A DNA stretch of 64,000 bases. It comes from Lycium barbarum. Its lineage: Eukaryota > Streptophyta > Magnoliopsida > Solanales > Solanaceae. Below are positions 23,430-35,438 of the stretch, one piece after another (position 1 is the stretch's first letter; every line of letters begins with the position of its first letter). The stretch covers positions 92,716,321 to 92,780,320 of the forward strand of contig NC_083341.1 in the NCBI RefSeq assembly GCF_019175385.1, given 5' to 3'. The position numbers were made by a program, and so were the translations under genes. The notes beneath the pieces are model-generated. The model was not told the origin of the DNA and did not search any database. It was given only the letters and a program-made list of their open reading frames with translations.

Positions 23430-24098
23430 ATCACTGGGTCACTAACAAGCGTAGACATCTCAATTTGCTTGATTGGCCCAGACTTTTACTCCAACACAGT
23501 CAATAACATCAGAAGTAATATATGACAGCGTAGGACCCGAATCAATCGATACGTACCTATCATAAAAGGATTCTGACAATATACCTGGGACAATATCAGG
23601 GGAAGACTCAAGATCCTGTCACTTAGCTAACGCATGGATATGATTCTAGGATCCACTTGGACTAGGCGTTCTTCTTTGGTCTCTATCACCACCTACTAAC
23701 ATCTGTGGCCTTGGGCTTGGAGGGCATACCAACGATGACGAGCTAGCTATCACTCCCGTAGCCCGAACATTGCCTTTACCATGCCTCTATGGGAAGTCGC
23801 GCATGATATGGCCTGGCCGAGCACAGGTATAACAAACATCTGAGCCTAAGCGGCACGGTCCCCAATGTAACCTGTGACACTGAGTACATCGTGGTACCGA
23901 GGATCTTGTTTGACTAGAACCACTCTGAATCCGAGAACTGGAAACTCTGAGACTTTGGGGTGACTTAGAATAAGTAGATCCATCAAATCTGGGTCTAGGA
24001 AACTGCGGAGGAGCACCACTTGTTGGACGAACTGAGTGCCTAGAGAATTGTTGCCTCGGAGCACCCCTAAACTCATGATCAATCCCTGAAGAATTAAC
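23430..24098 (-). pseudogene. N1 gag nucleocapsid part and protease start
   Basis: On the minus strand it reads from the N2 insertion point: PRQQFSRHS, then the Cys-rich part RCTQCHRLHWGPCRLGSD, then the knuckle [14 protein letters not shown] at 23793-23835, whose last Cys is replaced by Phe. The protease motif IDSGPTLSYIT has its Asp codon at 23541-23543. A few residues later the similarity ends. The capsid domain is not present: the N-terminal part at 35439-35744 joins directly to this nucleocapsid part. Confidence 0.85.
24094..24098. repeat. Target site duplication of N2 (left)
   Basis: TTAAC, repeated at 35434-35438. Confidence 0.92.
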
Positions 24099-24795
24099 TG
24101 TTATACCTCGTATTTTCAGAGCCTGAGCGTGACACGTGCTTCCTCAGACATTGACAATCACGTTGTTACTACATAATTCAAACTCACGTTGATAGTATTA
24201 TATTTCGTATTTTTGCACGTCGGATTAGTCATAAGCGGAGGTGGGGCCCACACATCGAAAAAAATTTTAGGAACACGTGACAAGTTATATGAACCACGTA
24301 TGAGATGTTAAGCACAACTCAAGAAGAACCCATGAGCCAAATCAAAGTGGAAGCCCTCCAAACAAATATTTTTAAGTTACGTTTTTGGGTGATCTGACTT
24401 CGGGAAACCATAAAACCATCAGTGTTTACGAATTTTGGAAATCTCCCAAAATGAAAGTTGTAGATAATTGAATTAGCTTTCCAAATATAGGTTGTGGGTC
24501 CACAGGCGACGTTGGGATAAGGAGATATGGACTTTTTAAGGCAGAAAGGTCAGTGGGCTAGGCCCAATCCGGGCCCAACCAGGTTAGGCGCATTACCCAT
24601 GCCTATTTAAATGAGATTTCAGCCCTTTCTCCTCATTTTTCAGACCAAAACACCCAGAAAATTCTAGAGAGAGAGAGAAAAAAAGAGTCTTGGAGAAGAA
24701 AAACCAATTTTGATCGAAATCTGAGCCCCGAATCCCGAAGCTCATGAAGAGAAAAGTGCTGTACGTCGCGTTGTCTTCAATTTGAACTAAAAATC
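24099..24795 (+). repeat. N2 5' LTR, first part
   Basis: It is nearly identical to 32908-33604. It ends at the AAATC target of the solo LTR insertion. A short GA microsatellite lies at about 24664-24690. Confidence 0.92.
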
Positions 24796-25221
24796 TGTCA
24801 CGACCCAACTAGGGGCCGCGACGAGTACCCGATACTTGTACCGAGCAGCCCTTATCTATCATTTTACCTCTATTACTGAGTGGGCCGTATGAACTATGCC
24901 ATATCTTTTTTTTTGTGCTTAACATTAACACTAGTGGCATAATTATAAACATAGGCTAGCAGAATTTGCTAGCACATTATACAGCGACGAGGACCATCAA
25001 AAGTACAAAAGATCTAACTGTACATATATGTCTACGAGCCTCTAAACATAGTATATATATACATAGGAAGGGCCGAGTACTGCCGTGCCCGAACATATAT
25101 ACACAAAATAGTACCAAGAAACTGAGGCTCCGGAACAACTGGAGCGCTGCTACAATACTGCTGATGAAGCTCCTAGGAGTCGAATCTGTCTACCTGCTGA
25201 CCTGCGCGGCATGAAACGCAG

Positions 25222-25260
25222 CGTCCACAAGAAGGGACGTCAGTACGAATAGTGTACCGA
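25222..25260 (-). other. LTR two-hairpin element (solo LTR)
   Basis: HP2 is CGTCC-8 nt-GGACG (25222-25239). HP1 is TCAGTAC-7 nt-GTACCGA (25240-25260, one wobble in the RNA). Confidence 0.72.
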
Positions 25261-25439
25261 GTATGTAAGGCATGGAAGATAATACAAATAGAAACATAAG
25301 GCATGATTAACAATATCATGGGATCATAGGTCATATAGTGAGACGAGAAAGTAACCTGTACATAGGAATACCCTTTCAGGTCGGATACCATGCATGCTTG
25401 TCTTTCCCTTTAAAAAAAACATTTCTTTTCCATAGGCAT

Positions 25440-25590
25440 AGAAAATAGAACTTATATCCTGTCATGTCCTATCATATCATATCATATCGTATCATATCAT
25501 ATGAGATCATGTCATATCATATCGTGTCATATCATATTATGTCATATCATATCATGTCATATCATATCGTGTCATATCATATCATGTCTT
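25440..25590. repeat. Degenerate ATATC/TGTC short tandem repeats
   Basis: A run of atcat / atatc / gtgtc units of 5-15 bp inside the solo LTR. Confidence 0.75.
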
Positions 25591-28500
25591 AGCATAGCAC
25601 CGATCAATGTCGGCTCGCCCACATAGCACCGAAATACATCGGCTCGCCCATATATCCCGCGTCCGGGCATCCCGCATCCGGGATGATAAGCCAGCTGACC
25701 AGGTGGCAATGAAACATGTTTCCCTTCCCATTTCCCCATGTATCACTTCCCCCACCCCATGTACATATACATATCTTATATAGATATGTCCTATAAGCAT
25801 GCAGGAGAGCCCAAAGAAAATCATGTAGCCATCGGAGTGACATAAGGTCGGTGACCTCCGATTACATTATGGAACAATCGGGATCGCTTTGTCTCACCTT
25901 GAAGGAACGAGTATTTTAAGGCGAGACTATCAACAGAGAATAGCACTAGAAGACAACATAGTATGAAACCAGGGGCATCATAGACATCAATTCATGTTTT
26001 GAAATCTTTAGAAAATAGTGTCATGACCAAGGAATAGAATTAAAGATCAAGAACTAGTTGGACACTTTCATACTCATATTGAATCCTTAGCTTAAGACTC
26101 TTAGTCATGGAATCATTCTTGTCATACTTATCATAGACGTATTCTCTTCCTTAGCATCATCGTTATCATGGTCATTATAGACATATTTCCATTAGAATGG
26201 TACAGTACTTATCGTTTGATAATCGGGATAAGGATCAAAAGTTTCCTTTGGATTCTGCTTCAAAATAAGTCAAGCGGAACAATAAGGAAAATCCGGGAAC
26301 AATGGGCCCACCTCGGGCCGAGTGAGGTAGCGTACACAATTTACACATGTTACATGTCATGGCGTTACCTGTGAGGGTTTTAAGGTAGTCGGGTCCTATT
26401 TATACAAGTTCTAGAGGTTTAGGAAGTTTTTCCAACATTTCACACAATTTTTAATTCAATTCTTCTGAATGAAAAATAGGTAACTTTAGGTGCGGATTCC
26501 AGAGAATAGAGTTGTCCCCAAGGCTCATATCCGACCTATTACGTCTAAGACATGCCATAGAAGGAAGAGTAAAGCCTTACATACCTCTTTCCGCTCCTTA
26601 TGCTATTCCGAATTCAAGTTGCAAATCCGCCACAATCTACAAATTGGTCATATTTACCAAACCTTAATTAGAACATTTAGAATTGGAATCTTAAGATAGT
26701 ACTTGGCTACCGAAATTTCGGCAGCAATTCCCCTGTATATACATGATTCCCAAAGATCAACTTAGCCAATTCTCATCAACAACAATCCGGGAATTCAACC
26801 CGGCCAAACTATCAATCATAATGTCAACAACCATACTAACCATTTCCATATTTAATCCAAGATACATTATAACAACTCAATCAATTTACTACTTCTTTCA
26901 AAACCTTCCAACTCCAATAAAAACAATAACAACCTTATAACATATATTCCAACGACACCATACTAATATCATTGTCTTCCATACATGTAAGAACATAATA
27001 TTCAATTTACATAAACTTCAACCACAAGTCTCCAACTTCTACCATTTCCCTATGATTATTAAGCTTTTAATAGCGATATAGAACCCACACAACAACAACC
27101 AATACACTAAATAAAATTAACTCATTTTCCTCCTCACCACACCACAACTACACGGCCAACATCATCCATACACAACTACAACCTCTCCAAAATCATTCAA
27201 CTTCCATTATCAACATAACATTCACAACAATGACAACCAAACACTAAATAAAATAATGAGCACATAATTTCTACACACACATATACACATACACGGCCAC
27301 CACCCCCACTTCCATATTCCTCATGAATTTCACTCATTTTTGTATACTACAACATGCATAAACATCCATGACATATAAGAAAAGAGTTAGACCTTACCTT
27401 TTTCTCCAATTCTTCACTTGACTAAAGTTGGCAACTTGAATGATTATGGGTTTTTCTTGTTCCAACAACCCCTTCAACTTGTTAAGAAACTTTTAATGAA
27501 TTGTTTGGCTAGGAAGAACAAGTTGAAACTCTTCTCTTCTTTTTTTTTTCTTCAAGGCCGAATGGCCAAGTTGTTTTTCTCCTTCTTTTCTTTTCTCTCC
27601 AAGTCTTGAAATTTCTAGAGAATTATGTGATAAATATGACTTAGTCATCCTTTTATCTTGTGAATTAAACCACCACATGGGCTTAGCCCATGTCATGGCC
27701 GGTTAGGCCCTTTTTTTTTAAAGAAAAATTTCAAGCCCAATTCTATTTTTCATGACAAGTTGAAATTCATAAAACTATTTTCCAAAATTCCGATTTTACC
27801 CCTAGACTCTTTTAATGGTTCCACTTCTAAATTCTTCATAAGCAACTCATATGCCAACCAAAACAAAAATAAAGCCTTGCTTGTTGTCTTCCCGCGATTG
27901 TCTTGAATTTTCCGATTGCACAAAAATGCGGGATACAACAAAATCAACAAAGAAGAAGAGGGTGGATGTGGTGGCTGCACACTTGAGGTAATATTAAGGT
28001 TCCTTTTCATTGCTAGCAAGTTTATTTAGAGTTTTAACGAATTAGAACGGAAAAAATAGTGTGATAAATTCGTTTATCGGTGTGGTTGGATTATGGTTTG
28101 AGGAGTGAGGAGAATTTTGGATAAAATGTATATTTATTTATTTATCTTGTAGGATGTAAGTATTGATGTTATTGGTATTAACTTCGACGTCTTTGTGGAA
28201 ATAAAATTATGAAATAGCTATATCGCAAATTTGGTTGGTTGAGAAATTTAGAAAACAGTGTGCGGGCTGTTTTATGGCATACGTCGGTATTGGAAATGAT
28301 GTTAATATTATTGGTATTGTTGTTGATGTTGTTGGTTGTTGAGTTGGAATCTCGGGCTAGGCATATAAACAAGGGAGATGCTGCCCGATTTTCGGTAGAA
28401 TATAAAAGAGTTTAAATTGAAACTTGGGATTGTATGTGACTAAATTGAATGTAAATGAAATGTCGTCGGATTATGTAAAAGGAGTTACTAACGTTAGAAT

Positions 28501-29537
28501 GCATTTTGAATTAATTGTTGAAGTTTTTAGTGTGGTTGTTCGTATTGTTGTTGATAATTTGGCCGAGTTGAATTCTCGGATTGTTGTTGATAATTTGGCC
28601 GAGTTGGATTCTCGAGGTTAGTTGTATTTACAGGGGAAATGCTGCCGAAATTTCTGTAAATGAAGTGCTAGTTTAGGATTGGACTTCTAAGTATCTATAG
28701 CTAATGTTGGTATCTATTAATATTGTTGTACATCTTGCGAAAGCCAAAGACTTAAGTTCGGATTAGCTTAGGAAGCGGGCAAGGTATGTAAGGCTTACCC
28801 TTTCCTTCTTTTGGCATGATCTTTGTGAAACAAACAGACAAAGTATATGTATGATTTCAAAGAACCTCCTATTCTTAGAGCTGCTAGGATGGCTAATGTT
28901 CTTGACTTCCGAAGAACTATTTTGCTATGTCTTGATAAGGGTGTGTGGTTCCAAAAGTTCTATGTTGATTTGAACCAAAGCGATATTCGAAAAGTACTTG
29001 ATATGATTATTGCTTTGATTTTCCAAAAATAGCTTCTGAAACGTTCATAGAAGGTTCTGTACTAAAACGTCCATAACCTTTTCATACTAACTCGGATTGA
29101 CTTGAAACATGTTTATGACTCTCAAGTGTCGATTTATGTACGTACTCATCGAGTTTTTTTTTAAAAAAAAATATTGTCTATGTGTATATGTATATGAAGC
29201 GACGCCTTATGAGAATTTATGATCTTATTCTATGTTCTCTTAACGCTGTTATTCGTTGCTAGTCTCACCTTATAATAATTGTTCCTTCAAGGTGAGACAA
29301 AGCCATGAAGATTATTCCATAATATATTCAGAGGTTACCGACCTTACGTCACTCCGATAGAGACATAACATTCTTTGGGCTCTCCTGCATGCTGCTTATA
29401 TGATATATGTATATGATACATGAACATGATTTATGTATATGTATATGGGGTAAGGGGAAAGGTGAGGCGCTATAGACGCATAGCCACCTGATCAGTTGGT
29501 ATAATATGATATCGTCCCGGACGCGGGATATCTGGAT

Positions 29538-29692
29538 AAATGGATTGGGCTGCACGTTCCGCAGCAATATAATATATAAATGGATCGGGCTGCACGTTCC
29601 GCAACAATATAATATATAAATGGATCGGGCTGCACGTTCCGCAGCAATATAATATATGTATATATAGATCGGGCTGCACGTTCCGCAGCACT
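29538..29692 (+). repeat. 40-bp tandem repeat, four copies, each with a small hairpin
   Basis: Units start at 29538, 29578, 29618 and about 29658. Each holds GCTGC-7 nt-GCAGC. The same array is at 34683-34837 in the 3' LTR. Long antisense ORFs over this array are repeat artefacts. Confidence 0.88.
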
Positions 29693-29827
29693 AAGCATGC
29701 ATGGTACCCGCCAAAAGGCACTCATATGTACAGGTTGCTCTTTTATCGCACGATATGCTCTACATTTCCTTCGTGTCTTTATTCATGCTATGTATCCCTC
29801 GTATGTTACTATTCATGCCTTACATAC

Positions 29828-29866
29828 TCGGTACATTACTCGTACTGACATCCCTTCTTGTGGACG
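29828..29866 (+). other. LTR two-hairpin element (N2 5' LTR)
   Basis: HP1 is TCGGTAC-7 nt-GTACTGA (one wobble). HP2 is CATCC-8 nt-GGACG with one mismatch; the 3' LTR has the perfect CGTCC. Confidence 0.72.
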
Positions 29867-30291
29867 CTGCGTTTCATGCCACGCAGGTACACCCAGATGA
29901 GTAAAGGACATTGCTAGAAGATGTTTCAGCTGGATTGGCGAGCTCCACATCCTTTCGGAGTGTTGCCGAGTCGGAGTATATATGTTATGATTTCTGGTTG
30001 AAGTTAGAGACTTTGCAAACAGAGTCGTGAGCATAGAATGTCAGTTTGTAAGCGGCTCCATCAGCCGATGTGTCCTATAGTATTATGTTACATATCCATT
30101 ATAATTACAGATTATACTTGATTTGAGTACGATGAAAGAAAAGTTTCTGAAGGATTTACTATGTGTTTCATTCTTATTTGACTTAAAGGTCCAAAGAGAT
30201 TATGTATGTAATAAGAGTCAGCAGGTTCGCTCGGCTCCGAATATGGGGTCGGGTGCCCATCACACCCTAGTAAGATCAGGGTGTGACAAAG

Positions 30292-30303
30292 TGGTATCAG
30301 AGC
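30292..30303 (+). other. Primer binding site of N2, tRNA-Met(i)
   Basis: TGGTATCAGAGC, three bases after the LTR end. Confidence 0.95.
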
Positions 30304-30346
30304 AGGTCGTCCTAGGGGTTGTCTGCAAAGTCGTGTCCAGTAGAGT

Positions 30347-30386
30347 CCTGTTTATGGGTGTGAAGCCGGCCACATTTATAAACAGG
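30347..30386 (+). ncRNA. Leader hairpin, dimerisation-like (N2)
   Basis: A perfect 9-bp lower stem CCTGTTTAT/ATAAACAGG encloses an upper stem TGTG/CACA and the 8-nt loop AAGCCGGC, whose last six bases are the palindrome GCCGGC. It starts 43 nt after the primer site. Confidence 0.75.
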
Positions 30387-30999
30387 AGGCTGCGGGGCAT
30401 CTAGGGATTGTTGACCTTCTTTCTGTCTTAGATCGTGCGATAGAGCCAAGTCATAGGAAATGATATTCCTTATATAAGCCGTACGTACGACGGAAGAAGA
30501 TGAGTGGCGATATGGAAAGTCACAGGGGTAAGTATTGCTATTTTGTTCGTTTACCTGGAATTGGAAGCTCTGGGTGGCTGGAATGTGTCATATAGCCGTA
30601 TGTTCTGTAAGGTATTGTCGATATTTGCTGCGTACAGATTCTGAATAATAAGAATGGTAAAGGAGACTCAGTCAGAATTTTTCAAAAATCTGGTCATTTA
30701 ACTAGGTACGCCTAACAGGAAGAAGCGTGGGAAGGAAATATTGTAAATGGACGATAAGTGGGGTGAGTTATTTCAGAAAGGTTATGGATTTGGCATGGCG
30801 ATGAAGGTGCGATCACCACCATCGGGAATCTAGAAATTTAAAACGAAGGGTAGTTATACACACAAGTGAAAAGTGAATATTGAGGATTGAAAAGGGTAAA
30901 ATAGTAATTGTAAAGGGAAAGACGTGTTACGAGAATGTCTCGGACTCTGTAAGACTTCGACTTGCTCCAGATCATGTAATAAAGGTCATGCGAGGAAGT
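30387..30999 (+). other. N2 leader and internal non-coding stretch
   Basis: After the hairpin, the leader (GACCTTCTTTCT..TTAGATCGTGCGATAGAGC) matches that of elements A, B and D. No gag start or capsid motif is visible. The small ORF 30880-31080 runs into the 5S-like sequence and is not a gene. Confidence 0.7.
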
Positions 31000-31116
31000 G
31001 GACGCAATTATATCAGCATTAAGGCACCGGATTCCATCGCAGTTACGAGGTTAAGCGTGCTAAGGTGGGAGAAATCTTAGGATGGGTGACCCACTGGGAA
31101 GTGCGCAAGAAATCCT
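31000..31116 (+). pseudogene. 5S rRNA-derived sequence inside N2
   Basis: About 117 bp align along the whole length of plant 5S rRNA as I know it: GGACGCAATTATA at the start, AGCATTAAGGCACCGGATTCC, the box A region GGTTAAGCGTGCT, the box C region TAGGATGGGTGACC, then ACTGGGAAGTG and a degenerate end. Most internal-promoter bases are kept. It lies in the sense orientation of the element, between leader and polypurine tract. The substitutions mean it is unlikely to serve as ribosomal RNA. A homologous copy in the same relative orientation lies in element B (40894-40996). Confidence 0.9.
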
Positions 31117-31314
31117 ACAGATTTAGACATAAGAGACAAATGAGAAGTTAGAGTATCCTAAGGGAAACTAGAGTATACGGGATGGTTGGAGACCATAAGA
31201 GGACGCGTAGGACGAGGCAGACTAGACTGGTGGAGAGACAGGAAGTGCATCACAGCTCTAGAATTAGGATAGGCTTGAATAGCGTTTGGAAGTACTTTGT
31301 GGGCTAGTTGATAG

Positions 31315-31380
<66 letters not shown>

Positions 31381-32871
31381 TGCGTACGATATCCCACCTG
31401 TGAATGTATTGGTGGGCATGTGATGTGTGTCCCAGCGACGGGTGCTACAGTATGGAAGGCCTCAATCAAGTAAGGGTACCGAAGTTCAAGTAACAAGAAA
31501 AGATATGGTACAAGTATTATAAGGTAAGCTGATGTTATTTTCACTACAGGTTAAGATTGGAAAATTCTAATACAACGATATTTGAAAAAGAAATAAAGGG
31601 AATGAATGGAAGGTAAGGAGATCAAAATGTCGGAAAAAGTGAAAAGGGTAGGAAACAGGAGTGAGTAAGGCCTCCAAGAGAGACGACAGGCAGAGCACGA
31701 GACACGGGGCCACTCGGGTAAAAATTTGAAGGTAGGCGTGTAAAAAGGATTAAAGTGTGGTAGTATGGAACACAAAGAGGAAGGTGTAGGGTTAGAAACG
31801 AATTTCAATAAGTGGGACTAAGAGGATAGTGACTATGACAAGGAGTGAGAAGTAAGAGAAGGAATGGTTCGACCGTGCAAGGATGCTAAGAGACTTAGCT
31901 CTCGAGAGGGATACAAAGGAATAACTGTGTGGCCATATTGGTATGGTTGCCTCAGATATGGGAAAGTTGATTATGATTGGGATATAATGAGAATGTAGCG
32001 CGAACTGTAATATACAGTAAGTAAAGTATAGAGAGGAAACGACTAAAGAGGTGACATGTTCTATGTGAGTAGAGAGTGAATGCAAGTGTGACACCCGTAA
32101 GCGAGCCAAGAAGCAGTGGATATGAAAGCTTATAAGACCTTGTTAGGAAAAGGATCAACATAATAAGGATGAGAGGGAATGAGTAGGATAAGGGTTGGAA
32201 GCGAAGAATGGATTGTATAGAAGTAATATATTTTGAAAAGCAAAGCGGTACTGCGTTAAGAATAAGGTTCCTTGTGCGAGGAAGAAAGGATTAATTATAA
32301 AACGAAGTAAGTATGGGTATAGAAAAAAACAAAAGGGGGTACATGAATTCAAGATTGGAGGTGAGGCAATGGATTTGCGAAGGATATAAGTAAGACCCTA
32401 AAAGGGGGGAAGCAAGTAAGGAAAGCATAAGCGTAGAGATCGAAACGATGAGTCCCAAGATATGACACGTATAGACCCTAAGACAAAAGTGGGAGTTATA
32501 TGAAAATGATATAGCTGTTATCATTATACATTTCAGTACGGACATCAAGTGAATCGATGAAAGGAATAGAGTGATTGAAGGATGTCTTTTAAGATTGGAC
32601 TGAAAATAATTCGTGAAAAATAAAAGGAATCGAACGATATTCCAATGAAGGGGGCAAAGATTGACGAGATATTGGAATAACTACGATGCTGATTATGGTA
32701 TGAGCACCCAGTAAAGGGAGGCTACAAAACAGCGCGAGCTGGACGACTAAATAATCAAGCCGTAGAAATAAACGTCATAGTGTATCGATTATGATCGCAT
32801 TAAAGGAAGGATGATCCGATAATGGTATGTGTCCGAGAAGGGGATTATGGACAGAGTACGAAATTGGTTTA
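31117..32871 (+). other. N2 non-coding internal spacer
   Basis: No coding motifs are seen. An (AT)n microsatellite is at about 31320-31377. Parts are reverse-complement homologous to N1 (for example 31950-32160 with 22460-22700) and to B (31553-31575 with 40455-40490). A G-run preceded by A residues (about 32398-32412) looks like a polypurine tract in mid-element. Confidence 0.75.
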
Positions 32872-32907
32872 AACATTCGAGGACGAATGTTCCAAAGGGG
32901 GGAAGGA
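32872..32907 (+). other. N2 palindrome plus polypurine tract
   Basis: AACATTCGAGGACGAATGTT at 32872-32891 (perfect), then CCAAAGGGGGGAAGGA up to the 3' LTR. Confidence 0.93.
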
Positions 32908-35433
32908 TGTTATACCCCGCATTTTCAGAGCCTGAGCGTGACACGTGCTTCCTCAGACATTGACAATCACGTTGTTACTACATAATTTAAACTCACGTTG
33001 ATAGTATTATATTTCGTATTTTTGCACGTCGGATTAGTCGTAAGCGGAGGTGGGGGCCACACATCGAAATGTTTTTTAGGAACACGTGACAAGTTATATG
33101 AACCACATATGTGAAGTTAAGCACAACTCAAGAAGAACCCATGAGCCAAATCAAAGTGGAAGCCCTCCAAACAAATATTTTTAAGTTACGTTTTTGGGTG
33201 ATCTGACTTCGGGAGGCCATAATCCCATCGGTTTTTTGAGATTTTGGGAAAGCTCCAAGAATTAAAGTTGTAGATAATTGAATTATCTTTCCAACCATAG
33301 GTCGTGGGTCCACAGGAGACGTCGATATAAGGAGATATGGACATTTTAAGGCAGAAAGGTCAGTGGGCTAGGCCCAATCCGGGCCCAACCGGGTTAGGCC
33401 CATGACCCATGCCTATTTAAATGAGATTTCAGCCCTTTCTCCTCATTTTTCAGACCAAAACACCCAGAAAATTCTGGAGAGAGAGATAAAAAGAGTCTTG
33501 GAGAAGAAAAACCAATTTTGATCGAAATCTGAGCCCCGAATCCCGAAGCTCATGAAGAGAAAAGTGTTGTACGTCGGGTTGTCTTCAATTTGAACTAAAA
33601 ATCAACCAAAAAGAAGAGGGTGGACGTGGTGGCTGCACACTTGAGGTAATATTAAGGTTCCTTTTCATTGCTAGCAAGTTTATTTAGAGTTTTAATGAAC
33701 TAGAACGGAAAACATAGTGTGATAAATTCGTTTATCGGTGTGGTTGGATTATGGTTTGAGGCGTGAGGAGAATTTGGGATAAAATGTATATTTATTTATT
33801 TATCTTGTAGGATGTAATTATTGATGTTATTGGTAATAACTTCGACGTCTTTGCGGAAATAAAATTATGAAATAGCTATATCGCAAATTTGGTTGGTTGA
33901 GAAATTTAGAAAACAGTGTGCGGGCTATTTTATGGCATACGTCGGTATTGGAAATGATGTTAATATTATTGGGATTGTTGTTGATGTTGTTGGTTGTTGA
34001 GTTGGAATCTCGGGCTAGGCATATAAACAAGAGAGATGATGCCCGATTTTCGGTAGAATATAAAAGAGTTTAAATTGAAACTTGGGATTGTATGTGACTA
34101 AATAGAATATAAATGAAATGTCGTCGGATTATGTCAAAGGAGTTACTAATGTTAGAATGCATTTTGAATTAATTGTTGAAGTTGTTAGTGTGGTTGTTCG
34201 TATTATTGTTGATACTAACTCGATGCATTTTCATACTAACTCGGATTGACTTGAAACGTGTTTATGACTCTCAAGTGTCGATTTATGTACGTACCCATCG
34301 AGTTTTAAAAAACAAATATTGTTCTATGTGCATATGTATATGAAGCGGCGCCTTATGAGATTTATGATCTTATTCTATGTTCTCTTAACGGTGTTATTCG
34401 TTGCTAGTCTCACCTTATAATAATTGTTCCTTCAAGGTGAGACAAAGCCATGAAGATTATTCCATAATATATTCGGAGGTTACCGACCTTACGTCACTCC
34501 GATAGAGACATAACATTCTTTGGGCTCTCCTGCATGCTTCTTATATGATATATGTATATGATACATGAACATGATATATGTATATGTATATGGGGTAAGG
34601 GGAAAGGTGAGGCGCTATTGACGCATAGCCACCTGATCAGTTGGTATAATATGATATCGTCCCGGACGCGGGATATGTGGATAAATGGATCGGGCTGCAC
34701 GTTCCGCAGCAATATAATATATAAATGGATCGGGCTGCACGTTCCGCAACAATATAATATATAAATGGATCGGGCTGCACGTTCCGCAGCAATATAATAT
34801 ATGTATATATGGATCGGGCTGCACGTTCCGCAGCACTAAGCATGCATGGTACCTGCCAAAAGGCACTCATATGTACAGGTTGCTCTTTTATCTCACGATA
34901 TGCTCTACATTTCTTTCGTGTCTTTATTCATGCTATGTATCCCTCGTATGTTACTATTCATGCCTTACATACTCGGTACATTACTCGTACTGACGTCCCT
35001 TCTTGTGGACGCTGCGTTTCATGCCACGCAGGTACACCTAGATGAGTAAAGGACATTGCTAGAAGATGTTTCAGCTGGATTGGAGAGCTCCACTTCCTTT
35101 CGGAGTGTTGCCGAGTCGGAGTATATATGTTATGATTTCTGGTTGAAGTTAGAGACTTTGCAAACAGAGTCGTGGGCATAGAATGTCAGTTTGTAAGCGG
35201 TTCCATCAGCCGATGTGTCTTATAGTATTATGTTACAGATCCATTATAATTACAGATTATACTTGATTTGAGTACGATGAAAGAAAAGTTTCTAAAGGCT
35301 TTACTATGTGTTTCATTCTTATTTGACGTAAAGGTCCAAAGATATTATGTATGTAATAAGAGTCAGCGGGTTCGCTCGGCTCCGAATATGGGGTCGGGTG
35401 CCCATCACACCTTAGTAAGATCAGGGTGTGACA
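32908..35433 (+). repeat. N2 3' LTR (2526 bp)
   Basis: TGTTATACCCCGC to GGGTGTGACA. It lacks about 0.5 kb present in the 5' LTR; the join is near 34215. The two-hairpin element is perfect at 34973-35011 (TCGGTAC/GTACTGA and CGTCC-8 nt-GGACG). Confidence 0.93.
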
Positions 35434-35438
35434 TTAAC
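35434..35438. repeat. Target site duplication of N2 (right)
   Basis: TTAAC, matching 24094-24098. Confidence 0.92.

Larger units (their letters stand above)
24796..27940 (-). mobile_element. Solo LTR, B type, minus orientation (3145 bp)
   Basis: TGTCACGAC at 24796 to GATACAACA at 27940, flanked by AAATC at 24791-24795 and 27941-27945. No internal sequence is present, so it is the product of LTR-LTR recombination. Length and order match the element-B LTR (42962-46077). It contains degenerate ATATC-type repeats (about 25450-25590) and small hairpins (for example ATCCCG-4 nt-CGGGAT near 25670). Confidence 0.93.
27946..30288 (+). repeat. N2 5' LTR, second part
   Basis: It resumes at aacaaagaagaag as in the 3' LTR (33605 on) and ends GGGTGTGACA at 30288. 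Compared with the 3' LTR it has about 0.5 kb more (about 28550-29080), including the AGGTATGT motif at 28781-28828. Confidence 0.92.
24099..35433 (+). mobile_element. Element N2: non-coding LTR retrotransposon (large derivative)
   Basis: LTRs are at 24099-30288 (interrupted by a solo LTR) and 32908-35433, both TGTTATACC...GGGTGTGACA, with the duplication TTAAC. The primer site, leader hairpin, 20-bp palindrome and polypurine tract are all present, but the 2.6-kb internal region (30289-32907) has no gag or pol sequence. It must have moved with enzymes from another element. Confidence 0.93.

Noticed and set aside
28847..29032. Possible small host protein (61 residues) in the N2 LTR
   Set aside because: It lies within the LTR, is absent from the 3' LTR, and has no recognisable domain or start context.
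29470..29725. Overlapping antisense ORFs of about 80 residues with repeated PIHLYI/AERAARSI blocks (also at 34615-34870)
   Set aside because: They are translations of the 40-bp tandem repeat in the N2 LTRs. Open frames arise because the repeat lacks stops; there is no other coding sign.
31000..31116. Functional 5S rRNA gene
   Set aside because: There are many substitutions in the stem and loop regions, it stands alone inside a retrotransposon, and there is no tandem 5S array, so it is annotated as 5S-derived.
31320..31377. (AT)n tract as a replication origin or matrix attachment site
   Set aside because: A simple AT microsatellite alone is not evidence for either.
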